Shown here: piece by piece, positions 6,415 through 13,156 of the stretch
Layout: every line of letters starts with the position of its first letter
Numbering within the stretch: the stretch's first letter is position 1
Source of the DNA: an uncultured bacterium
GTDB taxonomy: Bacteria > Bacillota > Clostridia > Lachnospirales > Lachnospiraceae
Assembly: GCA_945871045.1 (NCBI GenBank)
Contig: CAMBUC010000025.1
Coordinates: 1-13,680 of the forward strand
Direction of reading: 5' to 3'
Length of the DNA stretch: 13,680 nt
Notes under the pieces: model-generated
Told to the model about the DNA's origin: nothing
Seen by the model: only the letters and a program-made list of their open reading frames with translations
Database searches by the model: none
Program-made: the position numbers and the translations under genes

Positions 6415-8409
6415 ATGAGAAAAATCATATCTTTGATGGCGACTATGGCGATGTGCCTGTCTCTTATCGCCTGTGGCGGAGAGGATGTATCGGATGAATC
6501 GGGGCAGCTGACCGCAACGAGTGACGTGTCTTTTGATACCGACAAATCGATGACATCCAATCAACCAAAGGACGGCAGCTGGGCAGTGTACTGGTATCTC
6601 TGCGGCAGTGATCTGGAGAGCAACGGCGGTTTTGCTACCATCGATCTGAGTGAGATGCTGGAGGTGGAACTTCCCGAAAATGTCAAGGTAGTTATTCAGA
6701 CCGGAGGTTCCTCTGTATGGCAGAACGAGTATATGGATCCGGACAAACTTCAGCGTTGGCTGTATAGCAGTGAAGGACTGGAACTGTTGGAAGAGCAGGA
6801 GTCTGCCAGTATGGGAGATGCGCAGACATTATACGATTTCTTAGCATTTGCCAACGAAAACTATCCTGCTGAAAAGGTAGCGGTGACGTTCTGGAATCAT
6901 GGTGGCGGTTCCGTGAACGGAGCAGCCTTTGATGAACTTTACGGGCTGGATTCTTTGGATCTGGCTGAAATGTATGAGGCTTTTGACGCGGTCTGGCCGG
7001 CGGATACAGAGAATCCTACACTGGAATTGGTAGGTTTTGATACCTGTCTGATGGCAACGGTGGATGTAGCGGCAGTATTCCAGAATTTTGCAAAGTATCT
7101 GGTAGGTTCCGAAGAAGTGGAGCCGGGCAACGGCTGGTACTATAGCGGATGGCTGGGTGCATTGGCAGATGATCCTAACATGGACGGCGTGGAACTTGGA
7201 AAAGCGATCTGCGACACCTACTATGAAGGATGTGAGGCGGTCGGTACACAGGATCAGACGACCTTGTCACTCACGGATCTGACAAAGTTGACTCCGCTGT
7301 TGGAGGCATATGAGTCCTTCGGTCAGGAAGCATTTGTAGCTGCTACAGAGGATCCCGGATTTTTTGCAGAGCTGGGCCGCGCAGCTGCACAGAGCGAAAA
7401 CTACGGAGGCAATACCCGCGAGCAGGGCTACACCAACATGGTAGATCTGGGGCATCTTGCCCGTCAGACTTCCTGGATGCTGCCTTCCGCCCAGAGTGTG
7501 AGTGATGCGCTGGAGGAATGTGTGCTTTACAAGGTGAACGGTATGTACCGATCAGAATCTACCGGTCTGAGTTGTTATTATTCCTACAATGGTGATATCG
7601 ATGATTTTAACGGTTACATCGGGGTGGGAGCAGGCATGGCTTTTAAGCATCTGTTTGCTTACGGCCTCACCGGTGAACTGGCAGAGGGCGGTGAGGAATA
7701 TCTGGATTCTCTGAATATTCAGGAACTGCCGGAGATCGTCAGCCTGCCGGATATGGGCTGGGACAATAAGCCATTGGACATCAACGACGACGGCGTTACC
7801 GTTCTGGATCTTGGTCCGGATGCGGATGATGCGTTGGCCGGTATTAATTTTCTTCTATACTATGTGGATGAGGAAAGTGACCAGATGATGCTGCTGGGTT
7901 CCGATAACGACATGAATGCCGATTGGGAAAACGGTGTATTCACTGACAATTTCCGGGGTGTCTGGGGTGCCATCGACGGACATCTGGTCTACATGGAACT
8001 CTCCTGCGCGGACGAGGATTACAATCTGTATTCTGTCCCCATCCTGTTAAATGATGAGGAGTATAACCTGCAGGTGGCATACGATTTTCATACGGAGGAG
8101 TGGTCCATTCTGGGCGCTGCAAAGGGTCTGGATGAGTCCGGTATGGCGGGCAAGGAGCTGCGTCTGCTGGAGGAGGGAGATAAGATCACTACGATCTGGA
8201 AGCTGGCATCCTACAGCGGAGACGATGATTTTGAGATGTATACGGTAGATGACCTGACAGTGACAGCAGATACCTCCTTTGGAGAGATCAATCTGTACGA
8301 CGGCAAGTACATCCTGATGTATGAGATGTGGGACGCTGCAGGAAACTATGTTTACTCCGATTCGGCTGATATCGACTATCTGGATGGAGAGATGACCACA
8401 ACGATCTAG
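6415..8409 (+). CDS. Lipid-anchored clostripain-family (C11) cysteine protease
   Basis: A 664-residue protein. The type II signal peptide has lipobox LIAC with lipidated Cys20. A disordered linker runs to about 53. The C11 peptidase domain starts at WAVYWYLCGSDLESNGG, with catalytic His162 in VTFWNHGGGS and Cys211 in GFDTCLMATVDVA. The C-terminal third is beta-rich and Asp/Glu-rich, probably an accessory domain at the cell surface. C11 enzymes usually self-process and cleave after Arg or Lys; the specificity here is not visible. ATG 6415 is chosen because AGGAGG (6401-6406) lies 8 nt upstream and the signal peptide starts there. An upstream in-frame ATG at 6280 would put coding sequence across the promoter. 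The gene is monocistronic, with a terminator after the stop. Confidence 0.9.
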   Translation: MRKIISLMATMAMCLSLIACGGEDVSDESGQLTATSDVSFDTDKSMTSNQPKDGSWAVYWYLCGSDLESNGGFATIDLSEMLEVELPENVKVVIQTGGSSVWQNEYMDPDKLQRWLYSSEGLELLEEQESASMGDAQTLYDFLAFANENYPAEKVAVTFWNHGGGSVNGAAFDELYGLDSLDLAEMYEAFDAVWPADTENPTLELVGFDTCLMATVDVAAVFQNFAKYLVGSEEVEPGNGWYYSGWLGALADDPNMDGVELGKAICDTYYEGCEAVGTQDQTTLSLTDLTKLTPLLEAYESFGQEAFVAATEDPGFFAELGRAAAQSENYGGNTREQGYTNMVDLGHLARQTSWMLPSAQSVSDALEECVLYKVNGMYRSESTGLSCYYSYNGDIDDFNGYIGVGAGMAFKHLFAYGLTGELAEGGEEYLDSLNIQELPEIVSLPDMGWDNKPLDINDDGVTVLDLGPDADDALAGINFLLYYVDEESDQMMLLGSDNDMNADWENGVFTDNFRGVWGAIDGHLVYMELSCADEDYNLYSVPILLNDEEYNLQVAYDFHTEEWSILGAAKGLDESGMAGKELRLLEEGDKITTIWKLASYSGDDDFEMYTVDDLTVTADTSFGEINLYDGKYILMYEMWDAAGNYVYSDSADIDYLDGEMTTTI

Positions 8410-8434
8410 AGTATGATCATTATATATGAGACAA

Positions 8435-8467
8435 AGCGCCGCATGGTTTTGTGATCCATGCGGCGTT
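8435..8467. terminator. Terminator between the protease and the PIN toxin genes
   Basis: CGCCGCATGG (8437-8446) and CCATGCGGCG (8456-8465) form a perfect 10-bp stem with a 9-nt loop, extended by A-T and G-T pairs. The T tract is weak on the plus strand (TTACATTTT). It separates convergent genes and can serve both. The terminator at 10100-10134 uses the same CATGCGGCG arm. Confidence 0.75.
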
Positions 8468-8472
8468 ACATT

Positions 8473-8889
8473 TTACATATTTTTGCTGATGATTTCCAAA
8501 AGTTCATTGGGTGTCACAATAAATGGTTTCGCGGGAAAGTGCTTCATATTTCCGGTGACAAGCATGGAATCTTCCTCGCGTTTTGCCATACATACTTCGT
8601 AGAAAACCAGATCCTTTGGATCTGGGAGAAGTTCATTTGTCGTGAGGCGGTCTGCATAGATACCATATTTTTGAAAGAAGTGCAGTGTTGCCTGTATGGT
8701 AGATTCTGGAAAATGAAATTTATTGCGATGAAGTACATTGCTATATTCAGCAAGAATTTCATCGTTTACAATAGGTGTGATTTTGTTGTCTAATAATGTG
8801 TTAATAACCTGTACAGTAGAAGCGTCTGAATGTTTGGATAATAACGCGGATACAATCACATTTGTGTCGATTACAACAAGAGATTTCAT
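8473..8889 (-). CDS. PIN-domain toxin (COG1569-like ribonuclease)
   Basis: A 138-residue PIN-domain protein. Acidic residues expected for metal binding are visible: Asp8 in VVIDTNVIVSALL, Glu44 in NDEILAEY, Asp90/Asp93 in LLPDPKDLVFYE, and Asp107 in DSMLVTGNMKHF. The ending PFIVTPNELLEII is typical of the COG1569 'putative toxin component, PIN family'. Such proteins are presumed RNases held inactive by the antitoxin. The start follows the antitoxin stop by 8 nt, with GTAGGTGG as RBS. The target RNA is unknown. Confidence 0.85.
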   Translation of the reverse strand: MKSLVVIDTNVIVSALLSKHSDASTVQVINTLLDNKITPIVNDEILAEYSNVLHRNKFHFPESTIQATLHFFQKYGIYADRLTTNELLPDPKDLVFYEVCMAKREEDSMLVTGNMKHFPAKPFIVTPNELLEIISKNM

Positions 8890-8897
8890 TACACCAC

Positions 8898-9188
8898 CTA
8901 CTTCCCTGCACGTACAGCGGCAATTTCTGCATTGATATCGTCAAGCGTCATGTCTTGAAGACCGTTTTCAGCAGCAATGCGTCGCATTTCCCAAAATGCA
9001 GTTTTGGCATCTTCCAAAGTGGTATCAGAAGGAGAAGAAATCTCGAAGGGGATTTTTCTTTCTCGCACAACAGCTTTGGCAAAAATATTGAATGCTGTAG
9101 TTGCATTCATACCAAAATCAGAACAGAGGGCATCAAATTGTTTTTTAAGATTTTCATCCATACGAATACTAAAAGTTGCCTGTGCCAT
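8898..9188 (-). CDS. RelB/DinJ-family antitoxin
   Basis: A 96-residue protein. The N-terminal ribbon-helix-helix has the RelB/DinJ pattern ATFSIRMDENLKKQFDALCSDFGMNATTAFNIFAKAVVRERKIPFEI. The C-terminal helical tail (about 55-96) should wrap the toxin. ATG 9188 is the likely start because AGGAGG (9197-9202) lies 8 nt upstream; a GTG at 9197 overlaps that RBS. It precedes and is coupled to the PIN toxin. RelB/DinJ proteins more often pair with RelE/YafQ-type toxins, so the PIN partner is a mixed pairing. It probably autorepresses its AT-rich promoter. Confidence 0.88.
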   Translation of the reverse strand: MAQATFSIRMDENLKKQFDALCSDFGMNATTAFNIFAKAVVRERKIPFEISSPSDTTLEDAKTAFWEMRRIAAENGLQDMTLDDINAEIAAVRAGK

Positions 9189-9241
9189 ATTATGCACCTC
9201 CTCACTATAATGTGTTTGAAATTAAATAAATTTATATATAT

Positions 9242-9269
9242 ATTATACAAAATAGAACAAAAAATGCAA
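9242..9269 (-). promoter_or_regulatory. Promoter of the toxin-antitoxin operon
   Basis: On the minus strand, TTGCAT (9269-9264), a 16-bp spacer and TATAAT (9247-9242) make a strong sigma-A promoter. The downstream run of alternating AT (about 9225-9245) could hold an operator for the ribbon-helix-helix antitoxin, but no clear palindromic box could be defined. Confidence 0.7.
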
Positions 9270-9330
9270 GTTATATTGATTAAAAAGGTGAGTCAAACAG
9301 CGAGGTAGCACCTTTCGAGATCAGTGGCGA

Positions 9331-9401
9331 CTGTCGATTGAGTACATATTTGGTACGATTCAGACAAAGCGCGCCCGTCCGGTAACGGGAGCGTTTATAA
9401 T
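9331..9401 (+). promoter_or_regulatory. Predicted LytTR-regulated promoter of the BIG2 gene (site 3)
   Basis: CTGTCGATT (9331-9339) is followed by a second CGATT (9356-9360), the cores 21 bp apart. A perfect -10 TATAAT (9396-9401) begins 40 bp after the second core, without a consensus -35. An imperfect dyad, GCGCGCCCG / CGGGAGCGT, sits between the repeats and the -10, as at site 1. The leader to the BIG2 ATG is about 50 nt. Confidence 0.7.
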
Positions 9402-9456
9402 AAAGAGACTTTAAAAGTTCATACAAAGCATAGAACGAAGAAAAGGAGTATGTATT

Positions 9457-10071
9457 ATGGAAAACAGAAAAACAAGCTTTATGAAACGTGTAGCAATGTT
9501 TGTTATGGCACTGGCAGTTGTACTGACCACCGTGCTCATTCCGGTTCCTGCAAAGGCAGCAGCTAAAGATGCGATTATCGTATCATCCTACACGATGCAG
9601 AAGGGTGAGAAGTGGACACTCAATGTTTACAACGCAGGAAAGGCAAAGATTTCTTACAAGTCTAGCAAGAGTTCTGTAGCAGCTGTAAGCAAGAAAGGTC
9701 TTGTAACTGCAAAGAAGGCAGGCAGCGCAACGATCACTGTCACCCTTAAGGAAGGCAAAAACACCTATCAGGCAAAGACAAAGATCAAAGTGAAATCAAA
9801 GATCACATATGCTGATGCGATCAAGCGTGTCAATGCAGAACTGAATCTCCTCTACGTCAATGCATATGACCTGGCTGAGGGACTCGGCGTATTAGAGGAT
9901 GAAACCGTGGTTGAGTATTTATCCGCATGCGCAGAGATCGTTGAGCTGGGAAATGCGATGGCAAAGAAGCCCAGCGCATATAGCGAAGAGGATATCTTGG
10001 CAGAGCTAGAGGCAATTGAGGCTATGGCACAGTCCATGGTTGAATTGGTGAACGAACTGGCAAGCTATTAA
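9457..10071 (+). CDS. Secreted BIG2-domain protein
   Basis: A 204-residue secreted protein. It has a Sec signal peptide: basic MENRKTSFMKR, a hydrophobic core, and a probable cleavage after AKA near residue 34. A bacterial Ig-like (BIG2) domain spans about 40-112, with the hallmark YKSSKSSVAAVSKKGLVTAKKAGSATITVTLKEGKNTYQAKTKIKV. A helical C-terminal segment (about 118-204, ITYADAIKRVNAELN to MAQSMVELVNELASY) has no recognised family. No LPXTG or membrane anchor is present, so it is released or bound non-covalently to the wall. The RBS AAAGGAG is at 9442-9448. It sits behind regulon site 3 and ends at its own terminator. Confidence 0.85.
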   Translation: MENRKTSFMKRVAMFVMALAVVLTTVLIPVPAKAAAKDAIIVSSYTMQKGEKWTLNVYNAGKAKISYKSSKSSVAAVSKKGLVTAKKAGSATITVTLKEGKNTYQAKTKIKVKSKITYADAIKRVNAELNLLYVNAYDLAEGLGVLEDETVVEYLSACAEIVELGNAMAKKPSAYSEEDILAELEAIEAMAQSMVELVNELASY

Positions 10072-10099
10072 TTATTGATCGGCCGTAAAAAATGACAGG

Positions 10100-10134
10100 A
10101 AGCGTCGCGTGGCTTATAGCCATGCGGCGCTTTT
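10100..10134 (+). terminator. Terminator of the BIG2 gene
   Basis: AAGCGTCGCGTGGC (10100-10113) pairs with GCCATGCGGCGCTT (10119-10132) around a TTATA loop, with two G-T wobbles, followed by TTTT. It lies 28 nt after the BIG2 stop. Confidence 0.85.
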
Positions 10135-10192
10135 AGTGCTTCTATGCATACAGCGTATGGACAAGAACGGATCGGAAAGGAGCGATAGTTTT

Positions 10193-10726
10193 ATGAAAAA
10201 CAAAAAGAAAATGGGACGCATACTGGCTTCTCTGCTGCTTGCCATTGCGCTTTGCGTGACAGCAGTGCCCGCGCAGATCGTACAGGCAGTCACACCGGTG
10301 CGGGTGAATCCCAAGAAGCTGACCCTCAATGAAGGGTATAAATCGAGGATCATGATCACCGGGACCAAAAGTAAGGCCACCTATTCCAGCAGCAACAAGA
10401 CGGGATAAAACTTTGATCTTGCTTTGGAATACAATAGTGATGGAACGGTATGCATCCGAAACGGATACGGTAAGTATCTGGACATCGAGGGTGGCACTCC
10501 GGTCTCCTGTGGAACACTGACCTTCAAGGAGAAATCAGGAAGCAGCTCCCAGAAGTTTGTATTTAGTCACTGTTCACACCCACGTCACGCACACCGCTGC
10601 GGGACGTGGAGAGAACATACAAAGGAGCCAATGCTTCCCTGCCATGCCGTCAGGCATATTTCAATGCAGGGAAGCCCGGTTACTGGAACGAGGTACGAGT
10701 GAACAGTAACCGTATTTAAATTCTAA
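10193..10726 (+). pseudogene. Broken BIG2 / ricin-lectin-like secreted protein gene
   Basis: ATG 10193 (RBS AAAGGAG 10176-10182) opens a signal peptide (MKNKKKMGRILASLLLAIALCVTAVPAQIVQA) and the first strands of a BIG2 domain (VRVNPKKLTLNEGYKSRIMITGT, ATYSSSNKTG). An in-frame TAA at 10406-10408 stops it after 71 residues. The same frame continues with a lectin-like segment (NFDLALEYNSDGTVCIRNGYGKYLDIEGG, then SSSQKFVF), which suggests a ricin-type beta-trefoil end. A small element (10566-10711) then interrupts the last codons; without it the frame reads VFKF and stops at 10726. The BIG2 domain is cut mid-fold at the junction, so a deletion rather than a single nonsense change is likely. The lectin assignment is tentative. 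Confidence 0.65.
10566..10711. mobile_element. MITE-like element with terminal inverted repeats and 7-bp target duplication
   Basis: The ends are inverted repeats: GTCACTGTTCAC at the left matches the reverse complement of GTGAACAGTAAC at the right (11 of 12). GTATTTA occurs directly on both sides (10559-10565 and 10712-10718), consistent with a target-site duplication; one extra C lies at the right junction. The interior (about 146 bp in all) folds: CCACGTC/GACGTGG (10580-10586, 10603-10609), GCTTCCCTGC/GCAGGGAAGC (10633-10642, 10666-10675) enclosing ATGCC/GGCAT, and GGTTACTG/CAGTAACC (10678-10685, 10704-10711). No transposase is encoded. It has inserted into the last codons of the lectin-like gene. 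Confidence 0.7.
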
Positions 10727-10754
10727 CAGTTCGCTGCTGAACGATTCATTATAA

Positions 10755-11111
10755 TTTGACCGGATATTAGCAGTAGAGATCAGCAATTCCGATGCGGCCG
10801 CTGCTTTATACCAGCTCTCTGATTATCTGTACCGTTATTATGGCAAGAAGGTCATTATCCTGCTGGATGAGTATGATACGCCCATGCAGGAAGCGTATGT
10901 TGAAGGGATTTCGCGCGAAGGCAACGAGCCAAGTGATTGCTTGCAAGAATTTGGCGACTGCCCGCGGGCTCATGGTTCATGGAACCATGAGATGGATGAG
11001 TTGGTTGCCTTTACCAGAAGTATGTTTAACTCTTCCTTTAAGACCAATCCTTGTCTGGAGCGCGCCATTATGACGGGAATCACGCGGGTCAGCAGGGAGT
11101 CTATGTTTTGA
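10755..11111 (+). pseudogene. Fragment of an AAA-ATPase-like gene (Walker B part)
   Basis: The frame from 10755 reads LAVEISNSDAAAALYQL, YRYYGKKVIILLDEYDTPMQEAYVEG, then ELVAFTRSMFNSSFKTNPCLERAIMTGITRVSRESMF. This is the Walker B (VIILLDEYD) and sensor region of the AAA-ATPase_like/PDDEXK_9 genes common in gut Firmicutes and Bacteroidetes. The N-terminal half with Walker A is missing, and no start codon or RBS is seen. A foreign stretch (about 10907-10992) interrupts it. At 11109 a missing 2 bases turn the expected family sequence (SDLNNL) out of frame: GATCTGAATAACCTAAAA still encodes DLNNLK in the shifted frame. It is clearly a decayed gene. Confidence 0.8.
10907..10992 (+). repeat. Small hairpin-rich insertion inside the ATPase fragment
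   Basis: The family normally reads roughly EAYV-G-YW-ELVAFTR without a gap. Here about 28 extra residues (ISREGNEPSDC to GSWNHEM) separate the two parts in frame. The stretch contains a perfect 10-bp stem, CTCATGGTTC / GAACCATGAG (10969-10978, 10982-10991) around ATG, and GAGCC/GGCTC (10926-10930, 10967-10971). This looks like a short palindromic repeat unit that inserted without breaking the frame. The exact ends are uncertain, and no target duplication was identified. Confidence 0.5.
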
Positions 11112-11120
11112 TCTGAATAA

Positions 11121-11852
11121 CCTAAAAGTGGAGACCACAACTCGCAGGCAGAAGCGGACTACAATGATTTTATCAAGGCACTGTTACTGGGTGATGTCAA
11201 GGCAATGAATGCCTATATGAATCGTGTGTCGCTGGGGGTTTTCAGTTATTTTGACACGGGGAACCGACCTTTCGGAGAGGAGCCGGAGCGCTTTTACCAT
11301 GGGTTTGTACTGGGACTGATCGTAGATCTGCAGGGCAGATATGTAATCACCTCCAACAGGGAAAGTGGCTTTAGCAGATATGATGTGATGCTGGAGCCAA
11401 AGAATCCGAAAGAAGATGATGCGATCATTCTGGAATTCAAGGTACATGACCCGGAGGACGAGGCAACACTGAAGGAAACCGTACAGTCTGCGTTGGCGCA
11501 GATTGAAGAAAAGCAGTATGCGGCGAAGCTGGTCAGCCGGGGTATCTCAAAGGAGCGAATTCGAAGTTATGGAGTTGCCTTTGAAGGAAAAAAGGTGCAG
11601 CAATCTGCAGATATTGATGTAGTGGCCATTTCAGAAATTGATAAGTGCGCGGTAGTAGGTGAGTGCAAGTTCAAAAATGAAAAGATTGATAAAGGCATTT
11701 ATGATACCCTGCTTCGAAGAGCAGGCTCAATCTCCGGAAAATACAGGGAGTCTAAATATATCTTCTTTTCCTTAAGCGGATATACAGACTGGTTTGATAC
11801 GCTAAAAGACAAGCGCGCGGTGCTATTATCCCTAAGCGATCTGTATGAATAA
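11121..11852 (+). pseudogene. Chimeric remnant: PDDEXK_9 domain joined to the tail of a DUF234-type ATPase
   Basis: The open frame from 11121 (first ATG 11205, 215 residues to 11852) carries the C-terminal part of the AAA-ATPase/PDDEXK_9 family: NDFIKALLLGDVKAMNAYMNRVSLGVFSYFDTGNRP, EPERFYHGFVLGLIVDLQGRYVITSNRESGFSRYDVMLEP, AIILEFKVHDPEDEATL, YGVAFEGKKV. The nuclease-like signature is RYDV with EFK. About 200 residues between it and the Walker B fragment have been deleted. After GKKV (near 11597) the sequence changes to DIDVVAISEIDKCAVVGECKF to YIFFSLSGYTDWFDTL, which resembles the DUF234/COG1672 ATPase C-terminus with its own D and ECK signature. Loss of start, RBS and ATPase core makes it a remnant, though the 215-residue frame is open. 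Confidence 0.7.
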
Positions 11853-11862
11853 CTATGCGTTA

Positions 11863-11910
11863 AAGGAAGGCAAAGATACCTATCAGGCAAAGACAAAGAT
11901 CAAGGTAAAA
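11863..11910 (+). repeat. Second copy of a BIG2-gene segment
   Basis: These 48 bp match 9748-9795 of the intact BIG2 gene at 44 positions and encode KEGKDTYQAKTKIKVK versus KEGKNTYQAKTKIKVK. No BIG2 gene surrounds it: it starts shortly after the stop at 11852 and runs into A-rich sequence. It may be the surviving C-terminal end of the broken BIG2 gene that starts at 10193, with foreign sequence between. Confidence 0.75.
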
Positions 11911-11923
11911 AAAGATATCAAGC

Positions 11924-11942
11924 AAAAAAGGTGTCAGACACC
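11924..11942. repeat. Short palindrome preceded by an A tract
   Basis: A six-base A tract is followed by GGTGTC-A-GACACC (11930-11942), a perfect 6-bp inverted repeat around one base. Words of this kind recur in many bacterial genomes as dispersed palindromes; a single copy here does not prove that. Confidence 0.4.
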
Positions 11943-11963
11943 ACCGACATGTATGCAGCTTAT

Positions 11964-11997
11964 AAATAAACAAGACGGCAACTCGTTCTGAGCTGTC
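11964..11997 (-). terminator. Possible weak terminator after the second kinase
   Basis: On the minus strand GACAGC (11997-11992) can pair with GCCGTC (11979-11974) with one mismatch, followed by TTGTTTATTT. The stem is poor, so the call is tentative. Confidence 0.3.
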
Positions 11998-12003
11998 GTT
12001 TCC

Positions 12004-13118
12004 TTATTTCTTGATTGGTAGTATGACCCGAAGCGTGAACACCCCGTCCTGTGTCTCATAGCTGCAAAGCCCCTGATGATGCTCTGCAATGGAGCGGATA
12101 CTCCTGCAACCGTAGCCATGTCCCTTCTGAGGGGAGACGGGCAGACCATCCTGCATGGTAATCCGGCCGGAATACGGATTCTTTATTTCAATGAGGAGCT
12201 TGTTGACGCGAATGCCGCAGTATAGATCCACCCATTGCGCGGACTTCTCAAGAGAGGCCACGGCGTGGAGTGCGTTCTCCAGACCGTTGGACAAAAGTGA
12301 ACACAGTTCCGTATCCGGAAGCGGGAGTGACTTCGGCAGTTTTGCATCCACAGTCAGCCTGATTCCGGAAGCGTCTGCTTTTTTCGTAAAAGAGGAACAA
12401 AGCAGATTGACAAGTTCGTTCTCGCAGAAATGTTTTGGGGTGATGGCATCCACGTCACCCTGAACCTTCTTAATATACGCCTGGGCCTGCTCCGGCTGAT
12501 TGGCGGCAAGAAAGCCACTGATAGCCGTCATATGGTGGCGCATATCATGCTGATAGACCGCCACATGCATCTCCATACTTCGAAGGCTCTCCACTTCCAG
12601 CTCCGCCTGCTTCAGCCCGGCCACCAGCATGGAACTATGCAGCTCGGCATCCGCCTTGATCTGCATCTGCTTGAAGTAGGCAGCGAGAAAAATCACATAG
12701 AAGATGATGAGTGCCGTGGGAAGAAACTCATTCACCGCATGGATTCCCACAGACAATGCGTCGGAGTATACCACAGTAGCGTAGTCAAAGAAGTAGTAAG
12801 CCACAGGCAGACTGCCAAAAAGCAGAAGTGACGGCGTGGAAACCGTCATGGCACTGTAGGCCGGACGTACAAAATACCGGCTCAAAAGCAGAAAAAAGGC
12901 AGAATCACAAGCACATAGCCGATTTCCCCTGCCAGAGGGGAACGGGTGATTGCACTGACGGTCAAATCCACCCATCGGGGCAGCTGACAGCACAAATAGG
13001 CGGTACAGACGCTGACTAATGCGATGCCCACCGGTTTTTTTAATACAATGATCAATATGAGTATGAGCGGCAGATGTACAATCAGCGGATACAGCTGCTT
13101 TCTATCGATAAATTGATT
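12004..13118 (-). pseudogene. Second GHKL histidine kinase, 5'-truncated and frameshifted
   Basis: The main frame (12004 to about 12900) encodes the end of a membrane sensor, a coiled coil, the phosphoacceptor motif YQHDMRHHM, an N-box LLSNGLENALHAV and a G-box GHGYGCRSI, closely parallel to the kinase at 3314. Upstream of 12900 the homologous sequence continues in another frame (QLYPLIVHLPLILILIIVLKK, CTAYLCCQLPRW) until a stop at 13119-13121. The switch falls at a six-base A run on the plus strand (12892-12897); one more base would restore LPFFLLL. About 60 to 70 N-terminal residues and any start codon are missing. The residues MLSAAPMGGF in the main frame are therefore out-of-frame translation. 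No response regulator lies beside it. Confidence 0.8.
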
Positions 13119-13156
13119 CTATCATAGGTGCTTTTGACACGCCAGTTCTCCTTATG

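Noticed and set aside
8458..9308. Plus-strand frames opposite the toxin-antitoxin genes
   Set aside because: The minus-strand genes show clear family motifs, RBS and coupling; the plus-strand frames are shadows.
10424..10702. An independent 92-codon gene after the broken BIG2 gene
   Set aside because: It is the same frame as the upstream gene after a TAA, and its last 45 codons are read from the MITE-like element.
10792..11073. A 93-codon gene in the ATPase remnant
   Set aside because: The family sequence with the Walker B motif is in a different frame of the same strand.
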